Positions 9,606-19,241 of a stretch of DNA of 64,000 nt are shown here, piece after piece. Under the pieces are notes generated by a model. The model was not told the DNA's origin and ran no database searches. It saw nothing but the letters and a program-made list of their open reading frames with translations. Each line of letters begins with the position of its first letter. Position 1 is the first letter of the stretch. The translations under genes and the position numbers were made by a program. Origin of the DNA: Streptomyces iakyrus (GTDB taxonomy: Bacteria; Actinomycetota; Actinomycetes; Streptomycetales; Streptomycetaceae). The stretch lies in assembly GCF_000717055.1 (NCBI RefSeq), contig NZ_JNXI01000012.1:62001-126000 (forward strand). The letters are read 5' to 3'.

Positions 9606-10765
9606 GAATCGGCATCGTCTGCCCGTACTCCTGGGACGTACCGGGCGGCGTCCAGTTCCACATCCGGGACCTCGCCGAGTACTTCATCCGCCTCGGCCAC
9701 GAGGTGTCCGTGCTCGCACCCGCCGACGACGACACGCCGCTGCCGCCGTACGTCGTCTCGGCCGGGCGCGCGGTGCCGGTGCCGTACAACGGCTCGGTGG
9801 CCCGGCTGAACTTCGGCTTCCTGAGCGCCGCCCGGGTGCGCCGCTGGCTGCACGACGGCTCGTTCGACGTCATCCACATCCACGAGCCGACCTCGCCCTC
9901 CCTGGGCCTGCTGACCTGCTGGGCCGCCCAGGGGCCGATCGTGGCGACGTTCCACACCTCCAACCCGCGCTCCCGCGCGATGATCGCCGCGTACTCGATC
10001 CTCCAGGCCGCCCTGGAGAAGATCAGCGCCCGGATCGCCGTGAGCGAGTACGCCCGCCGCACGCTGGTGGAGCACCTCGGCGGCGACGCGGTCGTGATCC
10101 CGAACGGCGTCGACGTCGGCTTCTTCGCGGAGGCCGAGCCCAAGGCGGAGTGGCAGGGCGACACGATCGGCTTCATAGGGCGCATCGACGAGCCCCGCAA
10201 GGGACTGCCGGTGCTGATGAAGGCCCTGCCGAAGATCCTCGCCGCGCGCCCGCAGACCCGGCTGCTGGTCGCCGGGCGCGGTGACGAGGAGGAGGCGGTG
10301 GAGTCCCTGCCGGCCGAGCTGCGCTCGCGCGTCGAGTTCCTCGGCATGGTCAGCGACGAGGACAAGGCCCGCTTCCTGCGCAGCGTCGACCTGTACGTCG
10401 CGCCCAACACCGGCGGCGAGAGCTTCGGCATCATCCTCGTCGAGGCCATGTCCGCCGGAGCCCCCGTCCTCGCCTCCGACCTGGACGCCTTCGCCCAGGT
10501 CCTGGACCGGGGCGCGGCCGGTGAACTGTTCCCCAACGAGGACGCCGACGCCCTGGCCGACGCGGCCGTACGGCTCCTGGCCGACCCGGAGCGGCGGACG
10601 GAGCTGCGCGAGCGGGGGAGCGCCCACGTACGGCGCTTCGACTGGTCGACCGTCGGCGCGGACATCCTCTCCGTCTACGAGACGGTGACGGCCGGAGCGG
10701 CGGCGGTCGCCGAGGACGAGCGGACGACCGGGTGGTGGGGGCGGCTGGGGTTCGCCCGGGACTGA
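9602..10765 (+). CDS. pimA: GT4-family glycosyltransferase, phosphatidylinositol mannosyltransferase PimA-like
   Basis: The 387-residue GT-B protein starts RIGIVCPYSW and carries the N-terminal GGVQFHIRDLA loop that binds acceptor. The C-terminal donor site has GFIGRIDEPRKG (about 194-205) and the E-x7-E type segment SFGIILVEAMS (about 278-288). PimA transfers mannose from GDP-mannose to phosphatidylinositol at the cytoplasmic face of the membrane. Overlap with the acyltransferase and the order PIS-acyltransferase-GT4, as in Mycobacterium, support this specificity; substrate identity is inferred. The C-terminal 25 residues are variable. A repeat-containing spacer follows. Confidence 0.88.
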   Translation: MRIGIVCPYSWDVPGGVQFHIRDLAEYFIRLGHEVSVLAPADDDTPLPPYVVSAGRAVPVPYNGSVARLNFGFLSAARVRRWLHDGSFDVIHIHEPTSPSLGLLTCWAAQGPIVATFHTSNPRSRAMIAAYSILQAALEKISARIAVSEYARRTLVEHLGGDAVVIPNGVDVGFFAEAEPKAEWQGDTIGFIGRIDEPRKGLPVLMKALPKILAARPQTRLLVAGRGDEEEAVESLPAELRSRVEFLGMVSDEDKARFLRSVDLYVAPNTGGESFGIILVEAMSAGAPVLASDLDAFAQVLDRGAAGELFPNEDADALADAAVRLLADPERRTELRERGSAHVRRFDWSTVGADILSVYETVTAGAAAVAEDERTTGWWGRLGFARD

Positions 10766-10971
10766 CGGGCGGGCCGGGGAGCGGCTGGATCCGGATGGCT
10801 GTACTCGGGTGGGGGCCGGCTGCCGGGGGCGGCGGGGTGCCCATGCCCCGCCGGGGCTGAGTGCCGGGCCGACAGGTTCGCGTAGCCGCCTGGCTTGAAG
10901 GCCGGGCCGGGGCGCCCGCCCCAGGCCGCAACCCGGGCAGGGTCAGTCGGTACGCCCCGAGTCTCCGGTCA

Positions 10972-11133
10972 CAGTCGCCCGCCAAGGCAGGAGGCTCGCC
11001 GGGAATCGTCTGGTGGCAGTCGCCGGCCAGGGCTGGAGGGTTCGCGGGGAATCGTCTGGTGGCAGTCGCCGGCCAGGGCTGGAGGGCTCGCCGTGAGTCG
11101 TCCGGAGGCAGTCGCCGGCCACGAGTCGGCCGG
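10972..11133 (+). repeat. 46-bp tandem repeat, three copies plus a partial fourth
   Basis: Copies start at 10972 (45 bp), 11017 (46 bp), 11063 (46 bp) and 11109 (partial), each beginning CAGTCGCCGGCC or close to it and ending TCGTCTGGTGG or close to it. Copies at 11017 and 11063 differ at only a few positions. There are no unique spacers, so this is not a CRISPR. Confidence 0.85.
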
Positions 11134-11206
11134 TTGGCCCGGAGACGCCCGGTCGCTGCCCTCGCCCCAGCCAGGGCGGGGTGAACGCCCGGGTCGCGCG
11201 GGCCGC

Positions 11207-11212
11207 TAGCCT
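11207..11212 (+). promoter_or_regulatory. -10 box of a leaderless promoter for the LemA-like gene
   Basis: TAGCCT ends 8 bases before the GTG at 11221, and no ribosome binding site precedes that GTG. Confidence 0.45.
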
Positions 11213-11220
11213 TGCCGCCC

Positions 11221-11763
11221 GTGACCACCACTCTCATCTGGATCGCCGTCGCCCTGGTCGCGATCGGGCTCTACCTGAGCTGGACCGCCGGCCGGCTCGA
11301 CCGTCTCCACGCCCGGATCGACGCCGCCCGGGCCGCCCTGGACGCGCAGCTGCTGCGCCGGGCCTCGGTGGCGCAGGAACTGGCGACCTCCGGAGTCCTG
11401 GACCCGGCCGCCTCGATCGTGCTGTACGAGGCCGCGCACGCCGCCCGGCAGGCCGAGCAGGAGCAGCGGGAGATCGCGGAGAGCGAACTGAGCCAGGCGC
11501 TGCGGGCCGTCTTCGGGGAGGCCCCGCAGGTGGAAGCGGTGCGCGAGGCGCCCGGGGGAGAGGAAGCGGCCCGGGAGCTCACTGAGGCGGTCCGCAGGGT
11601 GCCGATGGCCCGCCGGTTCCACAACGACGCCGTACGGGCGGCCCGGGCCCTGCGCCGGCACCGCAAGGTGCGCTGGTTCCGCCTGGCGGGTCACGCGCCC
11701 TTCCCGATGGCCTTCGAAATGGACGACGAGCCCCCGGCGGCCCTGGTGGACCGGGCCGCCTGA
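11221..11763 (+). CDS. LemA-like membrane-anchored coiled-coil protein
   Basis: The 180-residue protein starts with one membrane segment ([17 protein letters not shown]), followed by long amphipathic helices with regular Ala/Leu/Arg heptads. The C-terminal part ([15 protein letters not shown] ... then an aromatic stretch ending FEMDDE) resembles the end of LemA-family proteins, where a FYNDAV-like helix precedes a conserved turn. That assignment rests on pattern likeness and is not certain. The GTG at 11221 fits a leaderless promoter. It stands alone between pimA and pdxS. Confidence 0.7.
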   Translation: MTTTLIWIAVALVAIGLYLSWTAGRLDRLHARIDAARAALDAQLLRRASVAQELATSGVLDPAASIVLYEAAHAARQAEQEQREIAESELSQALRAVFGEAPQVEAVREAPGGEEAARELTEAVRRVPMARRFHNDAVRAARALRRHRKVRWFRLAGHAPFPMAFEMDDEPPAALVDRAA

Positions 11764-11899
11764 CCCGGTTCACCTGTCGTTTTCCGGCCGTCCGTCGCAA
11801 AAGGATCCACGGCGTTCCCATTGGCCCTTGCTGTGGCCTGGTTCTCTCACGTTTCCTCAGTGCTGCAGAAAACCCTCTTTCCCATCAGTGAGGTCACCC

Positions 11900-12805
11900 G
11901 TGTCCATCTCCGAAAACCAGGCTCCCGAGACCGGCACCGCCCGAGTGAAGCGCGGCATGGCCGAGCAGCTCAAGGGCGGCGTCATCATGGACGTCGTCAC
12001 GCCGGAGCAGGCCAAGATCGCCGAGGACGCGGGCGCCGTCGCCGTCATGGCCCTGGAGCGGGTCCCCGCCGACATCCGCAAGGACGGCGGCGTCGCCCGC
12101 ATGTCCGACCCGGACATGATCGAGGGCATCATCGACGCCGTCTCGATCCCGGTCATGGCCAAGTCCCGCATCGGCCACTTCGTCGAGGCCCAGGTCCTGC
12201 AGTCCCTCGGCGTCGACTACATCGACGAGTCCGAGGTCCTCACCCCGGCCGACGAGGTCAACCACAGCGACAAGTTCGCCTTCACCACCCCCTTCGTCTG
12301 CGGCGCCACCAACCTGGGCGAGGCCCTGCGCCGCATCGCCGAGGGCGCCGCGATGATCCGCTCCAAGGGCGAGGCCGGCACCGGCAACGTCGTCGAGGCC
12401 GTCCGCCACCTGCGCCAGATCAAGAACGAGATCGCCCGTCTGCGCGGCTACGACAACAACGAGCTGTACGCCGCCGCCAAGGAGCTGCGCGCCCCGTACG
12501 AGCTGGTCAAGGAAGTCTCCGAGCTCGGCAAGCTCCCCGTGGTGCTGTTCTCCGCCGGCGGCGTCGCCACTCCGGCCGACGCGGCCCTGATGCGCCAGCT
12601 CGGCGCCGAGGGCGTCTTCGTCGGCTCCGGCATCTTCAAGTCCGGCGACCCGGCCAAGCGCGCCGCCGCCATCGTGAAGGCCACCACCTTCTACGACGAC
12701 CCGAAGATCATCGCGGACGCGTCCCGCAACCTGGGCGAGGCCATGGTCGGCATCAACTGCGACACCCTCCCCGAGGCCGAGCGCTACGCCAACCGCGGCT
12801 GGTAA
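11900..12805 (+). CDS. pdxS: Pyridoxal 5'-phosphate synthase, PdxS subunit
   Basis: PdxS builds pyridoxal phosphate from ribose 5-phosphate, glyceraldehyde 3-phosphate and ammonia, and forms a dodecameric TIM-barrel complex with PdxT. The 301 residues are near the family length. [17 protein letters not shown], the lysine in VMAKSRIGH and the [11 protein letters not shown] segment match the family closely. The GTG at 11900 follows GTGAGG. pdxT starts 13 bases after the stop, so the two subunits are co-transcribed. The 136-bp region upstream holds the promoter; I could not place its boxes with confidence. Confidence 0.97.
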   Translation: MSISENQAPETGTARVKRGMAEQLKGGVIMDVVTPEQAKIAEDAGAVAVMALERVPADIRKDGGVARMSDPDMIEGIIDAVSIPVMAKSRIGHFVEAQVLQSLGVDYIDESEVLTPADEVNHSDKFAFTTPFVCGATNLGEALRRIAEGAAMIRSKGEAGTGNVVEAVRHLRQIKNEIARLRGYDNNELYAAAKELRAPYELVKEVSELGKLPVVLFSAGGVATPADAALMRQLGAEGVFVGSGIFKSGDPAKRAAAIVKATTFYDDPKIIADASRNLGEAMVGINCDTLPEAERYANRGW

Positions 12806-12818
12806 GGCACAGGAATCC

Positions 12819-13427
12819 ATGAGCGACACCTCCGTCATAGGCGTCCTGGCCCTCCAGGGCGACGTACGGGAGCACCTCGTCGCCCTGGCCGCGGCCGATG
12901 CCGTGGCCAGGCCGGTGCGGCGCCCCGAAGAACTCGCCGAGGTCGACGGCCTCGTCATCCCCGGCGGCGAGTCCACCACCATCTCCAAGCTGGCCGTCCT
13001 GTTCGGCCTGATGGAGCCCCTCCGCGCGCGTGTGCGGGACGGCATGCCCGTCTACGGCACCTGTGCCGGCATGATCATGCTCGCCGACAAGATCCTCGAC
13101 CCGCGCTCGGGCCAGGAGACCATCGGCGGCATCGACATGATCGTGCGCCGCAACGCCTTCGGACGGCAGAACGAGTCCTTCGAGGCCGCCGTCGGCATCC
13201 GGGGCATCGAGGGCGACCCGGTGGAGGGCGTCTTCATCCGTGCCCCGTGGGTCGAGTCCGTCGGCGCCGCGGCCGAGGTGCTCGCCGAGCACGACGGCCA
13301 CATCGTCGCGGTCCGTCAGGGCACCGCGCTGGCCACGTCGTTCCATCCGGAACTGACCGGCGACCACCGCGTCCACGCCCTGTTCGTCGACATGGTGCGG
13401 GCGGACCGGGCAGCCGACTCCTTGTAG
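12819..13427 (+). CDS. pdxT: Pyridoxal 5'-phosphate synthase glutaminase subunit PdxT
   Basis: PdxT is a class I glutamine amidotransferase that feeds ammonia to PdxS. The 202-residue protein starts [13 protein letters not shown] and has the GGESTT loop (about 47-52). The nucleophile cysteine is in YGTCAGM (about 80), and the HPE pair of the catalytic triad is in SFHPELTGD (about 173-179). AGGA precedes the ATG. It is immediately downstream of pdxS, the arrangement also found in Mycobacterium before yebC. Confidence 0.97.
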   Translation: MSDTSVIGVLALQGDVREHLVALAAADAVARPVRRPEELAEVDGLVIPGGESTTISKLAVLFGLMEPLRARVRDGMPVYGTCAGMIMLADKILDPRSGQETIGGIDMIVRRNAFGRQNESFEAAVGIRGIEGDPVEGVFIRAPWVESVGAAAEVLAEHDGHIVAVRQGTALATSFHPELTGDHRVHALFVDMVRADRAADSL

Positions 13428-13475
13428 GATTCCTGCGTTCGTTGCTGAGATGGGTTACGCGAAGGAGACAGGCAG

Positions 13476-14228
13476 ATGTCCGGCCACTCTAAATGGGCTA
13501 CGACGAAGCACAAGAAGGCCGTGATCGACGCCAAGCGCGGCAAGCTCTTCGCGAAGCTGATCAAGAACATCGAGGTCGCGGCCCGCATGGGCGGCGTCGA
13601 CATCGAGGGCAACCCGACGCTCTACGACGCCATCCAGAAGGCCAAGAAGCAGTCGGTCCCGAACAAGAACATCGACTCCGCGGTCAAGCGCGGCGGCGGT
13701 CTCGAGGCCGGCGGCGCCGACTACGAGACGATCATGTACGAGGGCTACGGCCCGAACGGCGTGGCCGTGCTCATCGAGTGCCTCACCGACAACCGCAACC
13801 GCGCCGCCTCCGAGGTCCGCGTCGCCATGACCCGCAACGGCGGCTCCATGGCCGACCCGGGCTCGGTGTCGTACCTGTTCAACCGCAAGGGCGTCGTGAT
13901 CGTCCCCAAGGGCGAGCTGACCGAGGACGACGTGCTGGCCGCCGTGCTCGACGCGGGCGCCGAGGAGGTCAACGACCTCGGCGAGAGCTTCGAGGTCCTC
14001 AGCGAGGCCACCGACCTGGTCGCGGTCCGCACCGCCCTCCAGGACGCCGGCATCGACTACGACTCCGCCGACGCCAACTTCGTCCCGACCATGCAGGTCG
14101 AGCTGGACGAGGAGGGCGCCAAGAAGATCTTCAAGCTGATCGACGCGCTGGAGGACAGCGACGACGTCCAGAACGTCTTCGCCAACTTCGACGTCAGCGA
14201 CGAGGTCATGGAGAAGGTGGACGCGTAA
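13476..14228 (+). CDS. yebC: YebC/PmpR-family protein
   Basis: The 250-residue protein begins [13 protein letters not shown], the hallmark of the YebC family. The three-domain alpha/beta fold is apparent from the conserved [25 protein letters not shown] and LTDNRNR segments. Family members are described as transcription regulators, and recent work ties some to relief of ribosome stalling at proline stretches. GAAGGAG precedes the ATG. It lies just before ruvC, as in many bacteria. A modest hairpin after it suggests partial termination before ruvC. Confidence 0.95.
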   Translation: MSGHSKWATTKHKKAVIDAKRGKLFAKLIKNIEVAARMGGVDIEGNPTLYDAIQKAKKQSVPNKNIDSAVKRGGGLEAGGADYETIMYEGYGPNGVAVLIECLTDNRNRAASEVRVAMTRNGGSMADPGSVSYLFNRKGVVIVPKGELTEDDVLAAVLDAGAEEVNDLGESFEVLSEATDLVAVRTALQDAGIDYDSADANFVPTMQVELDEEGAKKIFKLIDALEDSDDVQNVFANFDVSDEVMEKVDA

Positions 14229-14252
14229 CGCGCCGCGAATGCCGCGATCTCG

Positions 14253-14284
14253 GCGGGCCGGGGGACACACGTCTTCCGGCCCGC
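14253..14284 (+). terminator. Weak hairpin after yebC
   Basis: A 9-bp GC stem with a 14-base loop lies 25 bases after the yebC stop. There is no T-run, so termination would be partial. Confidence 0.4.
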
Positions 14285-14306
14285 TGTCGTTGTCGGTGGC
14301 AGCGGA

Positions 14307-14312
14307 TAGCCT
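14307..14312 (+). promoter_or_regulatory. Candidate -10 box for the ruvCAB operon
   Basis: TAGCCT lies 52 bases before the ATG at 14364 and 115 before the preferred ruvC start. No clear -35 box. Confidence 0.3.
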
Positions 14313-14426
14313 GGCGTAGCCAAAGATCACCGTCCACGGACCGCGACCCTCGATTGAGGAACCATGACGGTGCTCAGCCAGGTCCGCGAGAGCGGCGGCG
14401 GTTTAGCCGCAAAAAGGGGAGGGCGC

Positions 14427-14966
14427 GTGCGCGTACTGGGGGTGGACCCGGGACTGACCCGGTGTGGTGTCGGAGTCGTCGAGGGCGTCGCCGGGAGGCC
14501 GCTCACGATGATCGGCGTCGGCGTCGTCCGCACGCCGGCGGACGCCGACCTCGGCCACCGCCTCGTCGCCGTCGAGCAGGGCATCGAGCAGTGGCTCGAC
14601 GAGCACCGGCCCGAATACGTCGCCGTCGAACGCGTCTTCAGCCAGCACAACGTCCGTACGGTCATGGGCACCGCGCAGGCCAGCGCCGTCGCGATGCTCT
14701 GCGCCGCCCGCCGCGGCATCCCCGTCGCCCTGCACACCCCGAGCGAGGTCAAGGCCGCTGTCACCGGCAGCGGCCGCGCCGACAAGGCACAGGTGGGCGC
14801 CATGGTCACCCGCCTGCTCCGGCTCAGCGCCCCGCCCAAGCCCGCCGACGCGGCCGACGCCCTCGCCCTCGCCATCTGCCACATCTGGCGCGCCCCCGCG
14901 CAGAACCGACTCCAGCAGGCCGTCGCCCTGCACACCGCCAAAGCACCGAAAGGCCGGACGGCATGA
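14427..14966 (+). CDS. ruvC: Crossover junction endodeoxyribonuclease RuvC
   Basis: RuvC cuts Holliday junctions with RuvA and RuvB. Starting at GTG 14427, which follows AGGGGAGGG, gives 179 residues beginning [13 protein letters not shown]. The first catalytic Asp is in that motif. The other acidic residues lie in [11 protein letters not shown] (about 70) and in the [11 protein letters not shown] segment near the C-terminus. An in-frame ATG at 14364, after GAGG, would add 21 non-conserved residues and cannot be excluded. The stop overlaps the ruvA ATG. Confidence 0.93.
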   Translation: MRVLGVDPGLTRCGVGVVEGVAGRPLTMIGVGVVRTPADADLGHRLVAVEQGIEQWLDEHRPEYVAVERVFSQHNVRTVMGTAQASAVAMLCAARRGIPVALHTPSEVKAAVTGSGRADKAQVGAMVTRLLRLSAPPKPADAADALALAICHIWRAPAQNRLQQAVALHTAKAPKGRTA

Positions 14967-15568
14967 TCGCCTTCGTCAGCGGCACAGTGGCCGCACTCGC
15001 TCCGGACGCCGCGGTCGTCGAGGTCGGCGGCGTCGGCATGGCCGTCCAGTGCACGCCGAACACGCTGTCCACGCTCCGCATGGGGCAGCCGGCCAAGCTG
15101 CACACCTCCCTGGTCGTCCGCGAGGACTCCCTCACCCTCTACGGCTTCGCGGACGACGACGAGCGGCAGGTCTTCGAGCTGCTCCAGACCGCGAGCGGCG
15201 TCGGGCCGAGACTCGCCCAGGCCATGCTCGCCGTGCACAGCCCCGACGCGCTGCGCCGGGCGGTGTCCACAGCCGACGAGAAGGCCCTCACCGCCGTCCC
15301 CGGCATCGGCAAGAAGGGCGCGCAGAAACTGCTCCTGGAGCTGAAGGACCGGCTCGGCGCGCCGGTCGGCGCTCCCGCCGTCGGCGCACCGGTCAGCAGC
15401 GGCTGGCGTGACCAGCTGCACGCGGCCCTGATCGGCCTCGGGTACGCGACCCGCGAGGCCGATGAGGCCGTGACGGCCGTGGCCCCCCAGGCCGAGGCCG
15501 CCGGGGGCACGCCCCAGGTCGGCCAACTGCTGAAGGCGGCCCTCCAGACCTTGAACCGCGCCCGCTGA
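14963..15568 (+). CDS. ruvA: Holliday junction branch migration protein RuvA
   Basis: RuvA tetramers hold the junction and load the RuvB motor. The 201-residue protein has an N-terminal OB domain starting [10 protein letters not shown], two helix-hairpin-helix motifs ([11 protein letters not shown] and [10 protein letters not shown], about 78 and 113), a variable Ala/Pro/Gly linker, and a C-terminal three-helix RuvB-binding domain. It overlaps ruvC by 4 bp and is followed 22 bases later by ruvB. Confidence 0.96.
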   Translation: MIAFVSGTVAALAPDAAVVEVGGVGMAVQCTPNTLSTLRMGQPAKLHTSLVVREDSLTLYGFADDDERQVFELLQTASGVGPRLAQAMLAVHSPDALRRAVSTADEKALTAVPGIGKKGAQKLLLELKDRLGAPVGAPAVGAPVSSGWRDQLHAALIGLGYATREADEAVTAVAPQAEAAGGTPQVGQLLKAALQTLNRAR

Positions 15569-15590
15569 CCCCCACCCTGAGGCACATCAC

Positions 15591-16661
15591 ATGAACTGGG
15601 ACGACACGACCGACGCCGACGCCGCAGAGCGGCTGGTGGACTCCGTCGCCGACCGTGAGGACCAGGCCGTCGAGGCCGCCCTGCGCCCCAAGGACCTGGA
15701 CGAGTTCATCGGCCAGGAGAAGGTCCGCGAGCAGCTCGACCTCGTCTTGCGCGCCGCACGCGCGCGGGGCGCGACGGCCGACCACGTGCTGCTCTCCGGC
15801 GCCCCCGGCCTCGGCAAGACCACCCTGTCGATGATCATCGCGGCCGAGATGGGCGCCCCCATCCGCATCACCTCGGGCCCCGCCATCCAGCACGCCGGCG
15901 ACCTCGCCGCGATCCTCTCCTCCCTCCAGGAGGGCGAGGTCCTCTTCCTCGACGAGATCCACCGCATGTCCCGGCCCGCCGAGGAGATGCTGTACATGGC
16001 GATGGAGGACTTCCGCGTCGACGTCATCGTCGGCAAGGGCCCCGGCGCCACGGCCATCCCCCTGGAACTGCCCCCCTTCACCCTGGTCGGAGCCACCACC
16101 CGCGCAGGCCTGCTGCCGCCCCCACTGCGCGACCGCTTCGGCTTCACCGCGCACATGGAGTTCTACGAACCGGCCGAACTGGAGCGGGTCATCCACCGCT
16201 CGGCGAACCTCCTCGAAGTCGAGATCGAGCCGGAGGGCGCCGCCGAGATCGCCGGACGCTCCCGCGGCACGCCCCGCATCGCCAACCGCCTGCTGCGCCG
16301 CGTCCGCGACTACGCGCAGGTCAAGGCCGACGGCCTGATCACCAGGGACATCGCCGCAGCGGCACTCGCCGTGTACGAGGTGGACGCGCGCGGCCTCGAC
16401 CGCCTCGACCGGGGCGTGCTGGAAGCCCTGCTCAAGCTGTTCGGCGGCGGCCCGGTCGGCCTCTCCACGCTCGCTGTCGCGGTCGGAGAGGAACGTGAGA
16501 CCGTGGAGGAGGTCGCCGAACCCTTCCTCGTACGGGAGGGGCTGCTGGCCCGCACCCCCCGCGGCCGGGTCGCCACGCCCGCCGCATGGGCACATCTCGG
16601 CCTGACCCCGCCACGGTCCCAGACCGCCGGAAACGGACAACAGGACCTGTTCGGGGCGTGA
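15591..16661 (+). CDS. ruvB: Holliday junction branch migration ATPase RuvB
   Basis: The hexameric AAA+ motor drives branch migration. The 356-residue protein has the Walker A motif GAPGLGKTT (about 65), Walker [10 protein letters not shown] (about 120), sensor 1 GATTRAG, the arginine finger segment RDRFGF, and a C-terminal winged helix with [14 protein letters not shown]. It is the third gene of ruvCAB. Confidence 0.97.
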   Translation: MNWDDTTDADAAERLVDSVADREDQAVEAALRPKDLDEFIGQEKVREQLDLVLRAARARGATADHVLLSGAPGLGKTTLSMIIAAEMGAPIRITSGPAIQHAGDLAAILSSLQEGEVLFLDEIHRMSRPAEEMLYMAMEDFRVDVIVGKGPGATAIPLELPPFTLVGATTRAGLLPPPLRDRFGFTAHMEFYEPAELERVIHRSANLLEVEIEPEGAAEIAGRSRGTPRIANRLLRRVRDYAQVKADGLITRDIAAAALAVYEVDARGLDRLDRGVLEALLKLFGGGPVGLSTLAVAVGEERETVEEVAEPFLVREGLLARTPRGRVATPAAWAHLGLTPPRSQTAGNGQQDLFGA

Positions 16662-16730
16662 CGGCGCCGTCACGGCTCCGGGGCGGCGAGGTCAGTGGCC
16701 GGAGCAGGAACCCCGGTGCCATGCTGAGCG

Positions 16731-16760
16731 TTGTTCCATGCGCGCGGACTCGCTTAGACT
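16731..16760 (+). promoter_or_regulatory. Promoter for yajC-secD-secF
   Basis: TTGTTC (16731-16736) and TAGACT (16755-16760) are 18 bases apart, a housekeeping sigma-factor pattern. It is located 87 bases before the yajC start in the 185-bp gap after ruvB. Confidence 0.55.
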
Positions 16761-16846
16761 CCGCCGATGCCGCCTTTGTCGGCGGCGTACACACCCCCAA
16801 CCATCTGGCCGCTCACAGCGCGGTCGTGTGAAGGAAGTACCGACCC

Positions 16847-17338
16847 GTGAGTCTCCTGACCCTCCTCCCGTTCATCGTGCTCATCGGGGCCATGTTCCTG
16901 ATGACCCGGTCGGCCAAGAAGAAGCAGCAGCAGGCCGTGGAGATGCGGAACCAAATGCAGCCCGGCAGCGGTATCCGCACCATCGGGGGCATGTACGCCA
17001 CGGTCAAGGAGGTCAACGAGGACACCGTCCTCGTCGACGCCGGCCCCGGCGTCGATCTCCTCTTCGCCAAGAACGCCATCGGTGCCGTCCTCACCGACGA
17101 CGAGTACAACCGCATCGTCCACGGCATCGAGCACGACCTGAAGTCCGACTCCGACATCGTCCCGGACGACGCCTCCTCCCTCACCGAGACCGACGACTCC
17201 GCGGCCGACACCCCCGCTGACGACAAGGCCGTCGACCTCGGCAAGAAGGACGCGGCCGAGGAGCCGGCCGGCGAGGCGGCCGAGGCCAAGCCGGACGCAG
17301 AGCCGAAGAAGACCGACGGCGACTCCGAGGCGAAGTAG
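16847..17338 (+). CDS. yajC: Sec translocon accessory protein YajC
   Basis: YajC associates with SecDF. The 163-residue protein starts with a single membrane helix (LTLLPFIVLIGAMFLM), then KKKQQQAVEMRN and the conserved GIRTIGGMYATV segment (about 44-55). The C-terminal half is an acidic Ala/Asp/Lys-rich tail, longer than in E. coli and typical of Streptomyces. The GTG at 16847 follows AAGGAAG. secD and secF follow, the standard arrangement. Confidence 0.93.
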   Translation: MSLLTLLPFIVLIGAMFLMTRSAKKKQQQAVEMRNQMQPGSGIRTIGGMYATVKEVNEDTVLVDAGPGVDLLFAKNAIGAVLTDDEYNRIVHGIEHDLKSDSDIVPDDASSLTETDDSAADTPADDKAVDLGKKDAAEEPAGEAAEAKPDAEPKKTDGDSEAK

Positions 17339-17470
17339 TCGTGTCCCGGGGTGCGCGGGTCCTGCCCGCGCGCCCCGGGACACGCCCAGCTCGCACGGAG
17401 TGCCGACACCATGTCATGGCCGCCCGTCCGCCGATCCGGAGCGAGGTGGCCCGAGAGGGAGTACGAGAAG

Positions 17471-19240
17471 GTGGCCACACCTAAAAAGGGCAGGAACGCG
17501 AGCGCCCAGAGCAAGCCGGGGCGCTCGCTGGCCCTGATCCTGATCGCCATCGCGGCGCTCACCGGTGGGATGTTCGCCTCGGGGCACACGAAGCCCCGTC
17601 TCGGCATCGACCTTGCCGGCGGTACGAGCATCACGCTCCGCGCGGTCCCCGAGGCCGGCAACGAGGCGGCGATCAACAAGACCAACATGGACACCGCCGT
17701 CTCCATCATGGAGCGCCGTGTCAATGGTCTGGGCGTCTCCGAGTCCGAGGTCCAGACGCAGGGCCGGGAAAACATCATCGTCAACATTCCCAAGGGCACC
17801 AACTCGGAGCAGGCCCGCAAGCAGGTCGGCACCACCGCCAAGCTCTACTTCCGTCCGGTCATCGCCACCGAGATCGCCGGCGGCCAGGGCACGGCCAGCC
17901 CCTCCCCGAGCCCCACCGGCAGCCCCACGGACAAGCCGTCCGGCAAGGCCACCGACAAGCCCGAGGCCACCGACAAGGGATCCGCGTCCCCGTCCGCCTC
18001 TCCCACCACCCAGGGCCGTGCCGTCACGGACGCCCTGAAGGCCGACGCCACGCCCTCCGCGAGCGCCTCGGACAAGGGCGACAAGGCCAGCCCCTCCCCG
18101 TCGGGGAGCGGCGGCACCGCCGAGGGCGACGCGAACGCGCTGCAGGCGAAGTACGCCAAGCTCGACTGCACCGACGAGAAGACCCGCTCCAGCGTGGGTG
18201 ACGGCGTCAAGGCCTCCGACCCGACCCTGGCGTGCGGCAAGAACGCGCAGGGCCAGTGGCAGAAGTACATCCTCGGCCCCGCCGAGGTCGACGGCACGGA
18301 CGTCGACAAGGCCCAGGCCGTCCTGAACACCCAGACCGGTGCCGGCTGGACCGTCACGATGGACTTCACGGACGCCGGAGCCAAGAAGTTCGCGGACATC
18401 ACCGGCAAGCTGGCGCAGAACCAGTCCCCGCAGAACCAGTTCGCGATCGTCCTGGACGGCGACGTCGTCTCCGACCCGTACGTCCGGCAGGCCCTGACCG
18501 GCGGCAACGCCGAGATCTCCGGCAACTTCAACCAGCAGTCCGCCCAGGACCTGTCCAACATGCTGAGCTACGGTGCGCTGCCGCTGACCTTCAAGGTCGA
18601 CAGCATGACGACCGTGACCGCCGCGCTGGGCGGTGACCAGCTGCAGGCGGGTCTGATCGCGGGCGCGATCGGTCTCGCGCTGGTCGTCATCTACCTGCTG
18701 GCGTACTACCGCGGCCTGTCGTTCATCGCGATCCTCTCGCTGCTGGTCTCCGCCGCCCTCACCTACACGCTCATGTCCCTGCTCGGCCCGGCCATCGGCT
18801 TCGCGCTGAACCTGCCGGCCGTCTGCGGCGCCATCGTCGCCATCGGCATCACGGCGGACTCGTTCATCGTGTACTTCGAACGCGTCCGTGACGAGATCCG
18901 CGAGGGCCGCTCTCTGCGCCCCGCCGTCGAGCGGGCCTGGCCGCGTGCCCGGCGCACCATCCTGGTCTCCGACTTCGTGTCCTTCCTCGCCGCCGCGGTG
19001 CTCTTCATCGTCACCGTCGGCAAGGTCCAGGGCTTCGCGTTCACGCTCGGCCTGACCACCCTGCTCGACGTGGTCGTCGTGTTCCTCTTCACCAAGCCGC
19101 TGCTGACGCTCATGGCCCGCCGCCCGTTCTTCGCGAACGGCCACAAGTGGTCCGGCCTCGACCCGAAGAGCCTGGGTGCCCAGCCGCCGCTGCGCCGCAC
19201 CCGCCGTCCCTCCGCCCCCGTCGAGACGAAGGAGGCGTGA
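17471..19240 (+). CDS. secD: Protein translocase subunit SecD
   Basis: SecD works with SecF and uses the proton gradient to finish export through SecYEG. The 589-residue protein has an N-terminal membrane helix, the LGIDLAGGTSITL motif (about 46-58), a large extracytoplasmic domain and five C-terminal membrane helices with the GITADSFIVYFERVRDE segment (about 460-476). A Ser/Pro/Thr/Lys-rich low-complexity insert of about 90 residues (about 138-225) splits the extracytoplasmic domain. The GTG at 17471 follows AGAGGGAG; upstream codons to 17351 are open but non-conserved. secF begins one base after its stop. Confidence 0.95.
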   Translation: MATPKKGRNASAQSKPGRSLALILIAIAALTGGMFASGHTKPRLGIDLAGGTSITLRAVPEAGNEAAINKTNMDTAVSIMERRVNGLGVSESEVQTQGRENIIVNIPKGTNSEQARKQVGTTAKLYFRPVIATEIAGGQGTASPSPSPTGSPTDKPSGKATDKPEATDKGSASPSASPTTQGRAVTDALKADATPSASASDKGDKASPSPSGSGGTAEGDANALQAKYAKLDCTDEKTRSSVGDGVKASDPTLACGKNAQGQWQKYILGPAEVDGTDVDKAQAVLNTQTGAGWTVTMDFTDAGAKKFADITGKLAQNQSPQNQFAIVLDGDVVSDPYVRQALTGGNAEISGNFNQQSAQDLSNMLSYGALPLTFKVDSMTTVTAALGGDQLQAGLIAGAIGLALVVIYLLAYYRGLSFIAILSLLVSAALTYTLMSLLGPAIGFALNLPAVCGAIVAIGITADSFIVYFERVRDEIREGRSLRPAVERAWPRARRTILVSDFVSFLAAAVLFIVTVGKVQGFAFTLGLTTLLDVVVVFLFTKPLLTLMARRPFFANGHKWSGLDPKSLGAQPPLRRTRRPSAPVETKEA

Positions 19241-19241
19241 G

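Larger units (their letters stand above)
10766..11220. other. 455-bp non-coding spacer with tandem repeats
   Basis: No believable gene is present. Open frames on both strands here are Pro/Arg/Ala-rich and pass through a 46-bp tandem repeat whose length is not a multiple of three. The right end holds the promoter of the LemA-like gene. Confidence 0.7.

Noticed and set aside
10972..11133. CRISPR array
   Set aside because: The 46-bp units follow each other without spacers, and no cas genes are in the window.
10431..11237. Reverse-strand 268-codon open frame after pimA
   Set aside because: It is Pro/Arg/Ala-rich, runs antisense over pimA and through a repeat whose length breaks frame between units, and has no ribosome binding site or family likeness.
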